Shown here in pieces: positions 12,048-24,456 of a stretch of 64,000 bases of DNA; positions within the stretch are counted from its first letter, which is position 1, and each line of letters opens with the position of its first letter. A model generated the notes under the pieces. That model made no database searches and had not been told where the DNA came from. It saw only the letters and a program-made list of their open reading frames with translations. Both the position numbers and the translations under genes were made by a program. The DNA comes from Diphasiastrum complanatum (Eukaryota; Streptophyta; Lycopodiopsida; Lycopodiales; Lycopodiaceae), in the NCBI GenBank assembly GCA_029204225.1, contig CM055109.1:24762422-24826421 (forward strand). The letters are read 5' to 3'.

Positions 12048-13990
12048 ACTGGTTATCAACTGATATTTTGGTTTTACTTTGACATCTAGTAACATTAAAA
12101 GTTTTGGTAATATCGTACTGGTGACAATATAGTTGTCACAAACATTATTGATACCAATTCAGAGTTAGAAGTGTATATGTTTTATTTTGGTAATTGTAGC
12201 CAAGAATATAGAGCACTAAGATTGAACATGACAAAGACCCTCAATAATTTTTTTACATTTCTTTGGTTTGATCGACGTACATACCTTTTAGTATAGTCGG
12301 TCTCTTAGGTTTCATAATTGTTTGGATAATGTTATAGTTGCCCTATTAGATCAGAATTGAATTAATAGTAATCAATAAAAAATATGAAAATACTGACATA
12401 TTGAATATGTGTTGGAAGAAAGATAAGAAGAAAGTCTACATAGTAGATAGATCAAACTATTGATTACTTCTTCTAAAACTCATACATCAAATGACACACT
12501 CTCAGCTAGTTATAGTGCAGAGCGGTTTGTAGATGCAGCTTAAAAAATAACATGGTTTAACATGACATCAAATGAGACACTCTCACCTAGTTATAGTGCA
12601 TAAAGGTTTGTAGAAATTGCTTAAAAAATGACATGGATGCTAACATGACCAGTCACTTGGTCGGATCTACAGCATTACATATCTACATCTTCGAAATAGT
12701 TTGGCCCCAATTAATAGAATTTGCCTTTACGATGTCAATTTTAATACATTAGGACAAAGTTAGCTCATTTAAACTTCTATATCATATACAAAAAATCTAA
12801 ACTGCTTATTAAAAGTATAATTTATTACAAAGTAGGGCTCCACACACTTTGTAAGTTACAATCATTCTCTAATTTGCCATTAATTTAAGTCATTTAGAAA
12901 GAAATGGAATGGCATTTAGGATGACATAGTAAGTAATGTTTAATGATACAATTGGCCTATTCCCTTTTCAATTTAGATTCATTAAAAGAATTCTTGTTCA
13001 ATTTGAGATTCTGCAAAATTGCACCAACATTTAGATGCCTATCCTAGAACAATTTGCATTCAAAATAAGACTAAAGATCAACCAAACAATTTATGTAATG
13101 AATGTAAAAATTTGCAGGTTTGGGACTTCTATGTGGATTCCTTTGGGGATGCATAAAAACCCATGAAAACCATTAAAAATTAATATTGAGTCATCAAAAG
13201 TTTGTATTTCCAAAACCTTAACAACTCAAAACTAAACTTTGAAGATTAAGTCACAAACCTGGTAATCCTTAAAAGGTTTGCCACAAAAAATACCAACTCT
13301 ATCCTATGTAGTGAGATTCCAAAAAATCAACAGACATTTGCAAAAGGAAAAAAATAAAAAATAAACACGTAAACATAGATGAATATGCATGGAAAGAATC
13401 TAAACACCCAAAACATGACCTATGCTGGATGTCTACAATCTGTGATGAGTTAAAAATGACTATCATACCGCATGAATTAACTCGTGCAGTGAATTTAGTA
13501 ATAAATCACAAATTGCATCCATAAGCTATTGCAAACAAATAGAACTAGATGCACCCCAAAACTGCAAAAAAGAAATGTGGCTTGTTGCCTGTTGTGATGT
13601 TGTTGTTAAATTATTTTTACTGTAACCTCCGCCCTATCCAAAAAAGAAGGAACGAATTTCTATGTTGGTCATGTGATAACTATTAGAAGCTTTCCCACAC
13701 AAGCATATGGTCATAATGAAACCCTTCCCAATCATATGGTACTATTTAAATATGTTATGTGCCATTTTAGAATTTAATAAGATGCATAGGCCTTTTCATT
13801 TGTGTACCTGGCTCAAGAACCCTAACATTATTTTAAGGAACGAGTGTTTATCTAAGCCTTATTGACATGTGATATTATTGTATTTGTTGACATGCAATAT
13901 TAGTGTACTTCTTGTGATAATCTGCTAATATACGTTGCCATCTCTTGATATAACACTACATGTAATATTATCACTGGTTGGAGATCAAGG
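12048..13990 (+). repeat. Repeat alpha, copy 1
   Basis: A non-coding repeat beginning GTACTGGTTATCAACTGATA. Further copies are at 15308-17140, 40822-42700 and 50462-52560, with a short piece at 39505-39690. In the S1-bearing blocks it is the upstream region of the S1-like gene; this copy has no such gene after it. No terminal inverted repeats or coding region were found. Confidence 0.8.
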
Positions 13991-13999
13991 CATTATTAG

Positions 14000-14870
14000 T
14001 CATAGGTAGGCTGTGATTGACCGAAGACATGCAATGCATGGTAAAGAGTAATTTATGGCTTTGATGAGCACATGCTTTAGATGTATGATGTATTCACGTA
14101 TCAAATGATGATCCTACAATTCATGCAATATGAATCACACTTTATCTATGCTAGGAATTTCTTGCTAAAGATGACCCAATTGAAAAATAAGTTGCCACTA
14201 CAAGTACTGTCCTTATACTAGATCTTGAGATTTTGTATCATGCAATGCACATCACATAATGATCAATCATAGCAAATGGCTTGTATGTACTTGGAGATTC
14301 TTGCTTTATGGTTGAGCTCTCTAGTATTTGTTGTCTAAACGGATCTATTGTCAGACATGTTCTTAAGTGTCTACCTTCCATTTGTGAACTTTTTTTTGCA
14401 TTTGTCTCTTGCCAAGTGGAAGCTTGGGTGATGAGATATCATGACATGGGGCTAGTCTAGCCTTTGTAAATATGCCATTATATTTTGGGAAATTCATCAG
14501 ATGCAATATCATCATACCAAAAATTGATGTCATGTTCATTAATACTTTTGAAATATTATAATTAAAAATTGAATTTAGCATAGACAAGAGACAATGAATG
14601 TGAAGCTGATAATAAAGCCAATGCATATGATGATGGCGCTATCCAATCCGTGCACCCTGGAGAAGGGCTTCAATGGCCATCTAGAATAGACTCTGGATGA
14701 CTGATCTACACAATAATAGATAAAATCCAACTGTTGAGGAATGCTTCTCAATATGGTAGTTACGTAGTGGCGATCACCATCAGAGAGAGTGATCAGCCAA
14801 TTGACAAAAAGGATTCAAAATACTAAAAGTGTCTTTTCGTATAGGGAGTCGGAAGGCCAAATGATGAAGA
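14000..14870. repeat. Non-coding part of the block A duplication
   Basis: No gene is recognised. It matches 39700-40390 in block A2 and, at its left part, 49988-50290 in block A3. Confidence 0.6.
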
Positions 14871-14875
14871 GGCCA

Positions 14876-14975
14876 TACTGTCGGGGCCGTTGGGGGGCTC
14901 TGGCCCCCAAACCCCCCGAACCCCCTGTTTCTTGGGGGGATCCACCCACCGAACCCCTGAGGACCTCCTGCTATG
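14876..14975 (+). other. GC-rich island with C-tracts and a G-tract
   Basis: An abrupt GC-rich patch in AT-rich DNA: CCCCCAAACCCCCCGAACCC followed by TTTCTTGGGGGGATCC. It recurs at 40391-40495. The preceding 75 bases or so are also found inverted at about 22905-22985, which suggests a mobile origin. Confidence 0.7.
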
Positions 14976-15130
14976 CAATCCAGCCATCTCCTTACCATCA
15001 TGGTCTCACATTAGACCCCATACAAACAACCGTGCTCAATAACGACTTCTCCTCATAACAGGGGCCTTACAAATTTGAGCTCACGGTGAACTACTGACAA
15101 CTAAACTGAGAGGTAAATGTTTAGTTATGT

Positions 15131-17140
15131 CTAACAAGCTTCAAGAAAATTGACTATAGAGAGATCATGCACTTTGTTAGGGATAACTTCATCTATGATT
15201 TATTTAGTTCTATAGTATATATAATTATCATTCTCCAAGAAAGAGAAGCAATGTTATTCATATGATTTGATGATACAAAAGGCAAAATGATGGTTATGTG
15301 AAAAGGTACTGGTTATCAACTGATATTTTGGTTTTACTTTGACATCTAGTAACATCAAAGGTTTTGGTAATATTGTACTAATATAGTTGTCACAGACATT
15401 ATTGATACCAATATAGAGTTACAAGTGTATATGTTTTACTTTGGTAATTGTAGCCAAGAATCTTAGAGCACTAAGACTGAACATGGCAAAGACCCTCAAT
15501 AATTTTTACATTTCCTTGGTCTGATCCACGTAAATACCTTTTAGTTATAGTCGGTCTCTTAGGTTTGGTAATTGTTTGGACAATGTTATAGTTGCCCTAT
15601 TAGATCAGAATTAGATTAATAGTAATCAATAACAAATATGAAAATACTAACATATTGAACATGTGTTGGAAGAAAGATAAGAAGAAAGTCTACATAGCAG
15701 ATAGATCAAACTATTGATTACTTCTCATTAAACTCAAACATCAAATAACACACTCTCAGCTAGTTATAGTTCAAAGCGGTTTGTAGATGTAGCTTAAAAA
15801 ATAAGATGGATGTTAACATGACATCAAATGACACACTCTCACCTAGTTATAGTGCATAGAGGTTTGTAGACATTGGATGTTAACATGACCGGTCACTTGG
15901 TTGGATTTACATCATTACATAGCTATATCTTCAAAATAGTTTGGCCCCAATCAGTAGACTTTGCCTTTACAATGTCAATTTTATTACATCGCACAAAGTT
16001 AGCTCATTTAAACTTCTATATCATATACAAAAAATCTGAACTGCACATTAAATGTATAATTTATTACAAAGTAGGGCTCCACACACTTTGTAATTTACAA
16101 TCCTTCTCTGATTTGCCATTAATTTAAGTCATTTACAATGAAATAGAATGGCATTTAGGATGAAATAGAAATTAATGTTTAATGATATAACTGGCCTATT
16201 CCCTTATCAATTTAGATTCATTAAAAGAATTCTTGTTGAATTTGAGATTCTGCAAACTTGCACCATCACTTCGATGCCTATCCTAGAACAATTTGCATTC
16301 AAAATAAGATTAAAGAACAATCAAACAAAATGAATGTAAAAAATTGCAGGTTTGGGACTTCTATGAGGATTCCTTTGGGGATGCATAAAAACCCATGAAA
16401 ACCATTAAAAATTAATATTGAGTCATCAAAAGTTTGTATTTCCTAAACCTTAACAACTCAAAACTAAACTTTGAAGATTAAGTCATAAACCTGGTAATCC
16501 TTAAAAGGTTTGCCACAAAAAATACCAAATCTATCCTATGTAGTGAGATTCCAAAAAATCAACAGACATTTGCAAAAGGAAAAAAAAAACAAATAAACAC
16601 GTAAACATAGATGAATATGCATGGAAAGAATCTAAACACCAAAAACATGACCTATGCTAGATGTCCACAATTTGTGATGAGTTAACAAATGACTATCATA
16701 CCACGTGAATTAACTCGTGCAGTGAATTTAGTAATAAATCACAAATAGAACTAGGTGCACCCCAAAACCGCAAAAAAGAAATGTGGCTTGTTGCCAGTTG
16801 TGATGTTGTTGTTAAATTGTTTTTACTGTAACCTCCGCCCTATCCAAAAAAGAAGGAACGAATTTCTATGTTGGTCACGTGATAAGTCTTAGAAGCTTTC
16901 CCACACAAGCATATGGTCATAATGAAACTCTTCCCAATCATATGGTACTATTTAAATATGCTATGTGCCATTTTGGAATTTAATAAGTAGGGAAAAAAGA
17001 TGCATAGGCCTTTTCATTTGTGTACTTGGCTCAAGAACCCTAACATCATTTTAAGGAACGAGTGTTTATTTAGGCCTTGTTGACATGTGATATTATTGTA
17101 TTTGTTGACACTTTAAATAATAATTATCAAGGGCTTTCTA
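15131..17140 (+). repeat. Repeat alpha, copy 2, with its 5' flank
   Basis: 15308 onward repeats 12048 onward. The extra 175 bases at the left (TTCAAGAAAATTGACTATAG) are found also at 21540, 40655 and 50290. This copy leads into the S1-like gene at 17637. Confidence 0.8.
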
Positions 17141-17566
17141 GATTTTAGATCCATGGCTCTAAGTGCAGTGGATCCGATGTAAAAGTTAAAACTTTCTTTC
17201 AATAGGCCAAGGCTATTATGGGCTTTACACATAATTCCCTCGAGCACGAGGATGCATGCAATTGTGATTGATTTTGATTAAATCATAACAATAGTAAACA
17301 TGCATAGTTTAATCACTATATTAGTGTATAGTAAACACTAAGAAATATAAATTATTTGATGTACTTTTCTCGCTAATGGCTAAAGTAGCAGGAACTAAGA
17401 ATTAGTGCTTTCTAATTCGAATACTCCCGCTGGAACTAGATTTAGGGGGAATTACTCATTTTGAATTTAGCACCGTCGCTTTTGGTTTGAAATTTTTCTC
17501 CTCCAGCTAATGTCGTCTCTAGTGTCTTTATGAAGCACGTACACAAAGGTAAAGCACGCTCTCTGT
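17141..17566. other. Upstream region of S1-like gene copy 1
   Basis: No gene. It is conserved with 42665-43125 and 52723-53220 ahead of the other two S1-like copies, so it probably contains the ancestral promoter. No motif beyond the pyrimidine tract is claimed. Confidence 0.45.
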
Positions 17567-17636
17567 GTCTCTCTCTCTCTCTCTCTCTCTCTCGCTCGCT
17601 CTGTGCCGCTCTCTCTCTCTCTATATATATATATAT
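17567..17636 (+). promoter_or_regulatory. (CT)n tract and (TA)n just before the S1-like start
   Basis: A pyrimidine microsatellite (CT repeats interrupted by CGCTCGCTCTGTGCCG) followed by a (TA)n run that ends in the ATG. Pyrimidine patches are common in plant core promoters and 5' leaders. All three S1-like copies have one, with different lengths. The long RERERE and SLSLSL open frames across it are artefacts of the repeat. Confidence 0.6.
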
Positions 17637-17969
17637 ATGGCGATCATTCACTTATTCTCTATGTTTGCCACCTTGTTTCTACTTCAGGTGTCTTGCGCTT
17701 CGTCTCTAGACGCTTCCTTTAGCGTAACAAACCTATGTGATGATTTCATAACTGCGAGTTGTTCAAATGGGACTAAATCTTTGGGCGTCCATGTGGTGCA
17801 CAGTGGTCTCAGTTGGTCGTATAATTTCACTGCAACTGAACAAACCGAATATATCTGTGATTTCACAAGAAGGGAGGGCATGACATTTCAGGCAGCCAAC
17901 CTGCAGATATGGACTTGGAAATTGAACTTGGACATAATGCTAAACCTTCTTTCTCCGCTAGTTCTTTAG
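17637..17969 (+). CDS. S1 (self-incompatibility protein homologue)-like secreted protein, copy 1
   Basis: 110 codons. Residues 1-22 or so form a hydrophobic signal peptide (IIHLFSMFATLFLLQVSC), so the protein would be secreted. The following part fits the N-terminal two thirds of the plant S1/SPH family: FSVTNL as the first strand, a Cys in ITASCSNGTKSLGVHV, the HSGLSWSYNF turn, and TEYICDF with the next Cys. Family members act as small secreted ligands, best known in poppy pollen rejection; the role here is unknown. The start is chosen at ATG 17637 because the upstream in-frame Met lies in the CT repeat. The tail after about residue 80 does not match the usual W-rich C-terminus, so the gene may be truncated, or have an intron near the AG at 17891. 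It is about 95 percent identical by eye to copy 2. Confidence 0.55.
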   Translation: MAIIHLFSMFATLFLLQVSCASSLDASFSVTNLCDDFITASCSNGTKSLGVHVVHSGLSWSYNFTATEQTEYICDFTRREGMTFQAANLQIWTWKLNLDIMLNLLSPLVL

Positions 17970-19254
17970 ATTGCATAGCTAAAGTGTCATGGTCTGAGTC
18001 CCGCTCGTGATTTTGGAATATTAAATTACATATTGCAAAAATCTAAAATGAATGCGCATTCCCTCTTTTGCCACGCAACGACCTCTGAAGCTCGGCTGGC
18101 ACAGTCGTTGCTGGCTTCCACAGGACATTCGCGCTCCTGAACTCTCGATGTACAGCTCAGGACTTCTTCATGTCTTGCCGTCCAGCACCCTATTTACGCC
18201 TCCTAAGTTGCCTCCCTAGTTGTAAATGATCCTTGTATCTTTGTCATGTGTTGCCAACTGCCGATAGCCTGTGTCATTGAAGCTTATAATCCCAGCGTTC
18301 CGTCGATGCGTTTTACAAAGTGTGGCTCCCTTTTTTCACTAAGCCGCTGTGTTGTCATTCCACCCAGAAGTCAGGTAATGTCCACATCCCGAAGACGTCT
18401 TAATTAGGTAAGTATGTCTTGCGATTGTTACACGTGCAATCTGTAGGCTAATGGTCTGTCTTTGCTTTGCGATTCGAATTACACTGGACATGGACTTAGC
18501 ATAAAACAAATAGCAAATCCGCTGCTGCAACTTGCATCAAGTAAATGATTTTTAGCCAGAGAAACCTAATACAAGAATAGACATGGTCTGTCTGAAGTGT
18601 GCTACTATCTGGTCGTGCTCTTAATTTCTATATGTTTATAGATTGACGTCTTTTGCAATCTAATTTATAATAAAATTAGAATCTGTAAAACCTTGGCAGT
18701 ACCAGCAATGTCAATGGAGGTTGGAGAATGCCTACGCTGTTATGAGCATCTATTTGCGTATATGACCTCAAAACTTATCGTTTTCTTGCTACCTTTGACA
18801 CCATGAAGGAAATCCCAATCTAGACTGGGTTGTCAAACCAACTGGAATCTGGTTACTGTACAAAAACGGTAGGCGGGGAGGTTTTGTGCCTTGGATGTAA
18901 TACACAAGTCGATTGTTGACGATGCTACGGTGATCTTCAACTTTGTGATATTTATTTTGTGCAGTTAAACTATAGAGCTGTTGTTCTTTTTGTCCTCAGC
19001 GTGCCTTAGGTAGATAGTGTACCATTCAATATTCAATGTTAAGATTCTGAGGTAAGCATTGTAAGAACCAGAAAGCCCAGTTCAATCAAGGTTAACATTA
19101 CTATTAGCGTATAGAGTAAACACTACTGCCTGCTTGGTACATTCTCTGCATATTGACAATTCTTTTCTTAACTATTTCATCGGCAATGTTGTTCTAAGTT
19201 TTTATCTGGCTATGTGCGTATTTCAACCTGGCATATAATTAGACACAAGGCCTA
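17970..19254. other. Downstream region of S1-like copy 1
   Basis: No recognised gene. It is duplicated at 43470-44590, where block A2 lacks about 230 bases equal to 18061-18291. The junction lies in a short repeated CATTCC/TCCCAGCG context. Confidence 0.55.
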
Positions 19255-20835
19255 TATGATAGGTTGTAATATCCCATCTGTACTTGTTTGTTGGCAGGTC
19301 TTATCTATCATGATTTTACGCCTGGAGTAAACAAGTACTCATCTAGATAATCAAACACATGATTAGGTTAACGGAATTCTAAGAACAGGAGATTCCTATT
19401 TAGGTGTTGGGATTCATTTGTCTTCTCCGAATAAAACAAAAACCTCGTGGTATCATACCACAAAGGCCTTTCCATAATGGTGAAATTGTTGGATTGATAA
19501 AGGAGATCTTTTTTATTACAACTTTATCTTTGAGATACAAACAAATGCATTTAGAAGCTTTTTTGCTAAAGAGGTGGTTATTGGTAAGTTCAGTTACGGT
19601 GAGATTTGTTTGTTTCTTTTAACGTGTTGAGTTGCAAGAGGTTACACTATTACAAAAGTAGTTAACAGTTTTTACAAGAGTAGAGTTAAGATTGCACATA
19701 ATAGGTGATCTTCTTTTGATGATAATTTCTTACAAAGGGTTTAATAGTTGGCCACTAAATATGTTCGCCATTTTGGAATTTTGGTCAAAAAGAAACAAAT
19801 TTAAAAAAGGAAGATCAAGTTGGCAATGATCCTCAAATATTCACAACTCTTATATTCACAATAATAATGATAAGTACTCATAATATTTTAGTAAACACGA
19901 TCAATATTCACAAGCAATCACGATCAATGTTTATTATAATAACGATTAGCATTCACAATAATCATGATTAATATTAAGGCTATTCACTTTTTTGTATTCA
20001 CAATGTTAGATAATTTTTGCCAACCATCAAGCATATAGACTTCAAGACACATCATTGGAAACTCGATCAATTCTTCATCCAATATAGAAAACAATTTGGA
20101 TACATCCTCCATAAGAAGACATTATCATATACAATACAAATAGATCCTCAGAGAAATTTGGTTGTCATTTTTCTAGATTCGAGCATGCAAGGGCACAATA
20201 AGAAGACAAACATTGTGGAATGCAGGCAGCAATGGAAAAAAAATTGTTTGCTTTTTTTCAGGCATGCATGCTATGTCCAATATAGAAAACAATTTGGATA
20301 TATCCTCCACCAATGGCTAAATCTAATTGGGAGACTGGAGTATAATCAAATTCACAAATCTAAATTGAAAAGTCAATAATTTCATTAGTTAAAGCTTAAC
20401 AAATACATAATACAATAAATTAAGTCAAAAATTTGAAGTTTATCTTACCTATAAATACTTACCAGAACTTAGACCAATGATAAGGTCATGCAACTTGGAG
20501 ATCATTGAAAAATTTCCATGGAAGTTCTTTTGTTATATAGACTTAAATACCCATAAATGAACCTCGCATCCTTGCTAAAAAAAATAAAAAACAAGAATTC
20601 CACTAAACGCATGTCAAAAAGAGGTGATAAGTATCATTTAAGTATGGGCTTTGGAGAACTAAAGATGATCATAAATCCTATTAGGCTAATGTGAAGCCAA
20701 ATAAAAATGCTTGTAAAATTGGAGATTGGTTTACATAACAGTTCATTTATGTAGGGTGTTCTAGAAAGTGAGTATTTAAATTGTATAGGAGTATTGGAAA
20801 ATGAATTTAGGTCAGGAGTAAAATTAATGTGCAAT
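19255..20835 (+). repeat. Repeat beta, copy 1
   Basis: Non-coding repeat that starts near GTTGTAATATCCC and ends near TAAAATTAATG. It is present in direct orientation at 44590-46105 and inverted at 46520-48100. It contains an AT-rich patch of TATTCACAATAAT-like repeats (19840-19990). The open frames at 19404 and 20017 show no family features. Confidence 0.75.
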
Positions 20836-20876
20836 ACTCGCCCTTAAGCTTACCACTAAAAACCTGAATGAAAAAA

Positions 20877-21500
20877 TAACATACTAACTAAGGTAATGTG
20901 TTTACCCACCCTTTGGCAAAGACTTTGTTGGAATATTGGCCAACATGTTATCGGTATGATAGTAACCCATGCATTAATGCAATGAAGACATTTCTAGTAA
21001 TGATGGGCCCACATAGTCTCTTCAGCTCTAGTGGACCCACTTTAGAATGTTAAACAATAAACCTATTTGGAGTGCATTTCTACTCAAAAAAGGTAGTGTC
21101 CTTGACAGTCTATGTTGTACCACCAAAACATGCTTTTAGCCTGCAACGTATTCGGACTCGGTAATGGACAAGGAAATGAATTTTTGCTTTCGATTGTTCC
21201 ATGAAATTGGTTCTGCAAGAAATCATATGTAGCCAAAGGTTGATTTTCTAGTATCTGCTTCTCTAGCCCAATCTCAATCTAAATAGGCATTTAGAACTAG
21301 TGCATCCTTGGAATCTCTAACATAACACACTATCTAAGGTAACATACTAACTAGGGTAATGTGTTTACCCTTTGGCAAAGGCTTTGTTGGAATATCAGCC
21401 AACATGTTATCGGTATGATAGTAACATAATTTGACATCTTTCTAAACTCTCTCTCAAAAAATGAAATTTAACTTAAATATGTTCAACGAGTTCATGGTTT
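20877..21500 (-). pseudogene. Rearranged Copia RNase H fragments (different Copia lineage)
   Basis: On the minus strand, 21090-21300 reads LNAYLD-DWAREADTRKST then PISWNN and SLSITESEYVA, the Copia RNase H core. Two copies of its C-terminal end (YHTDNMLADIPTKPLPKGKH) lie at 20877-20965 and 21336-21424, so the segment is partly duplicated. There are many stops. The sequence resembles the fragment at 46107-46459 more than the big Copia elements. Confidence 0.65.
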
Positions 21501-21534
21501 GAGAGGAAAAACAATGAATTATGATAAAATCTTA

Positions 21535-21727
21535 ACTTCAAAAAAATTGACTATAGAGAGATCATGCACTTTGGTGGGGATAACTTCATCTATGATTTAT
21601 TTATTAATATATTATTTATGATTATCATTCTCCAAGAGAGAGAAGCAGTGCTATTCATATGATTTAATGATACAAAAGGCAAAAGGATGGTTATGTGAAA
21701 AGATACTAATTATCAACTGATATTTTG
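21535..21727 (+). repeat. Short fragment of the repeat alpha 5' flank
   Basis: Matches 15131-15325 and 50290-50487, then stops abruptly at CTGATATTTTGG. A stray piece of block A. Confidence 0.7.
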
Positions 21728-23500
21728 GCTGTGCATATTCATGACTCAAGATTGCATATTTCGTTCTCTGTTTGTAAGGATAATTTCTATAGATTTTGTT
21801 ATCCATGATGGTACGTGTGTCTCGAACACTGGAGGGCCGGTCTACCATATTACGACTATTCCATGTCCGTAACTGAATATGGCCGTAACATTCTTCCTCC
21901 CTTAAATTGGTTATGTCCTAAAAATGGAAAAAAGAAAACATGAAATTATCCCTGAACCTTTAAAATCCTACCCATGAATCATTATTCTTAGTTTGATCTT
22001 TCCATCCGAATAAGTACTCTGAGATGCAACAATTTTTACATTGCTTGCCTCTACTCGTGAATATTAACTCAAATCCCAAGGATATACTCAGCTATAATTC
22101 CTCCAAAAGGGTTGATCTTATCCAAAAAAACTCATCAACTTCATGTATTCCCAATTACATGGAACACTGGGTGATTTTACTTTATTTCAAAAATTAAATT
22201 TAAAAGATGAAAAAATTCCATTCCAATTTATATCAAAAAATAATGCTTTTTGGTACAAATATGCTTAGAATATCCAAATATTCTAGAATTCCACAACTTA
22301 GTCATCTGAAATCGCTAGGAGATCCATCAAGTCTCAGACAATTATAACTCAATCCAAAGTACTGCAATTACTCTAATGAGTTGACAACCCCATTCTTAGC
22401 ATCACGTGCAAGATATCAGCAACTATCCATATCTTAATAGATTTATCTATCCCCTATTGTACGGCGAGCACTTATAGACTACAATTAGTGAGGTAAGCAA
22501 ATTTTACTTAATGAAAATGCTTGTGAGATCCACACAATCTCAAGTATGTGCTGGAGTAAAGAAATTTAGAGTTCAACCAATAGATCTAAATCCTTGACTC
22601 ACCCAATTGATCAAGAATTACTCAATATCTTAAAAATCCTTCCATTTTCTTATACTCTTCAAATGACCTTTAAGTATCAATTTATGATTCGTCAATCATA
22701 AACATTTAGACTCTTTTGATTCATCAATCATAATTTATAGGATTCCAAAACCATACTTTATCATTGGAAGATACTAGAGTATATGTATAGCAACATACAA
22801 CTCAGAAAATATAAGAATCATTTTTAAATCCTTTCCACAAGGAAAAATACATATACCAATAGATATCCAATATCTATATCGAAAATGGTACAAACAAAAT
22901 CCCGATGGTAAGGCCTCTTCATAATTTGGCCATCCAACTCCCTAAGTAAAAACACACTTCTTGGTGTTTTGCACCCGAAACAGTCGACAAACTACACAGT
23001 CACAATGCTCTCAATCAGAGCTTGCATCTGATACCCATATTGCCTAAAAAAGTTTTAAAAAATTTCAAAAAAAAAATGATTATGCACGATTCTGGGAAAA
23101 TCTCAAAATGTGTCAAAAATGATTCTGCACGATTCTGAATTGCGGTGCATCTATGATTCTAATACAACAACCCAAGAAAAAAACTTAGTTAATTCAAAAC
23201 CCTAACTTTGGTCTAAAAAAAAAACAAAAGCATAGGTCAACTTGATTGCTCCCCACACAACCGCCATCAACAAGGAAACGGAGGCTGCCCAAAGTGAGAG
23301 AAATAGAGGTTCCTACATGCAGTTCAAGAGGCTGGATTGTGGGTTTCATTAGGGGAAATATGGGCTCAAAATGGGCCCTTTAAGAAATTTCACTTTAGAG
23401 AGGCTACGTAGAGAGAGAATGCAAACCGGTTTCTTCTGGTCACCATTTTTTGAGTTTCCGGCCTTGCCCGATGTTTAACTAGTATGGTTAACTTCAGACA
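21728..23500 (-). other. Possible Ty3/gypsy-type LTR remnant; no coding
   Basis: No protein is recognisable. On the minus strand a purine tract, TTTAAGGGAGGAAGAATG, at about 21883-21900 is followed by TGTTACGG, which looks like the polypurine tract and LTR start of plant Ty3/gypsy elements. Near 23022-23036 the minus strand reads GGGTATCAGATGC, resembling a tRNA-Met primer-binding site. Matching LTR pairs were not found. 22905-22985 is an inverted match to 14810-14888. Confidence 0.35.
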
Positions 23501-24456
23501 ATAGCTAATTTAGCATGAGATGTAATAACCTCTTTTCATGCTCGTTCCAAAATTCGGGACTAGAGCTTTAAGACTGAAAATCTTGGTGTGCTCAATGCAA
23601 AAACTGAAGCGGGAGAGGCAAAACTTTTGAAATCACTGTATGCTTATAGTGAAATATGAGGTGGGACGATTTTTCAATGCGACATAGACATTACAAAAGT
23701 AAGGAATGCTAAGTCTATTCATATTGATTTATTGTAGGTAGATTCGTTTACAGGATTGTAGCTTTAACAATGGCAATGTTCCATTTGCATGTTGCTCTTC
23801 CGATGGAATGCACTCCAATTATTAAGAAAAGCACGAAAGTTGTAGAGAATGTTGCAGCAATAGTTAGAGAATTGAGAATGAATAATCATATGAATATAGA
23901 TTTGTGGGTGGATGGATCAATTTATCCTAATGATCAAGCTACCAATTTGTGTCCAGATTTAAGTCAGTAACTCATCTTCTCAGATATTGTGAAAGAAATA
24001 ACGAATTACTTGGATATTGTCAAAGGTTGCGTGATATTGGAATGCATAGCATATCTTGTCCGAATCAACAATTACAGTTTGCTAATCCACAATTGCAACG
24101 TGTAAATCAACAACTGCTTCATTATGTGCAACACACTAGTACTAAAAACAATGCACTCAAGAATGCTATGTCGGAGTTGAATGCTACTGTCACTACTCTT
24201 CGAGGATCAAACCAAGAGATGTTAAAATCCATGGAAAAGTTGTCATCCGAGAGTTTAAAATCTGCTATTGATCTAAAAGTTATCAATAAGGCAATGATGA
24301 AGATGAAAAGAAAGAGTATACTGATGAAGAATATTGATGACCTATCTACACATAGCGGCAATCAGAAAAAAAGAATCTGAGCATTCTAGTTTGTTGTCAT
24401 CTAAACTGTTTATTTGATTTGTATATGTCATTTAAGTTTGATTTGCACTTGATAAT
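23501..24456 (+). other. Weakly coding stretch ahead of the transposase-like relic
   Basis: Open frames at 23770-23970 and 23949-24380 overlap in different frames. The second encodes 143 residues with a coiled-coil-like, Asn/Gln/Lys/Met-rich composition (QQLLHYVQH, NATVTTLRGSNQEMLKSMEK). It has no recognised domain. It may be the 5' part of the same mobile element as the next entry, or non-coding. Confidence 0.3.

Noticed and set aside
15873-16127. 84-codon open frame repeated at 41384 and 51104 (MDVNMT...)
   Set aside because: It recurs only because repeat alpha is duplicated. It is disrupted in alpha copy 1, has no family match and low-complexity composition.
17442-17651. Arg/Glu repeat open frame on the minus strand (also 43027-43224)
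   Set aside because: It is the antisense reading of the (CT)n microsatellite; no coding support.
19404-19622. 72-codon open frame, also at 44757
   Set aside because: Shared through repeat beta; not preserved in the inverted copy and no recognisable domain.
20017-20379. 120-codon open frame with QYRKQFGYILH twice
   Set aside because: The second occurrence arises from a local sequence replacement in A1; the A2 counterpart is not open. Judged non-coding.
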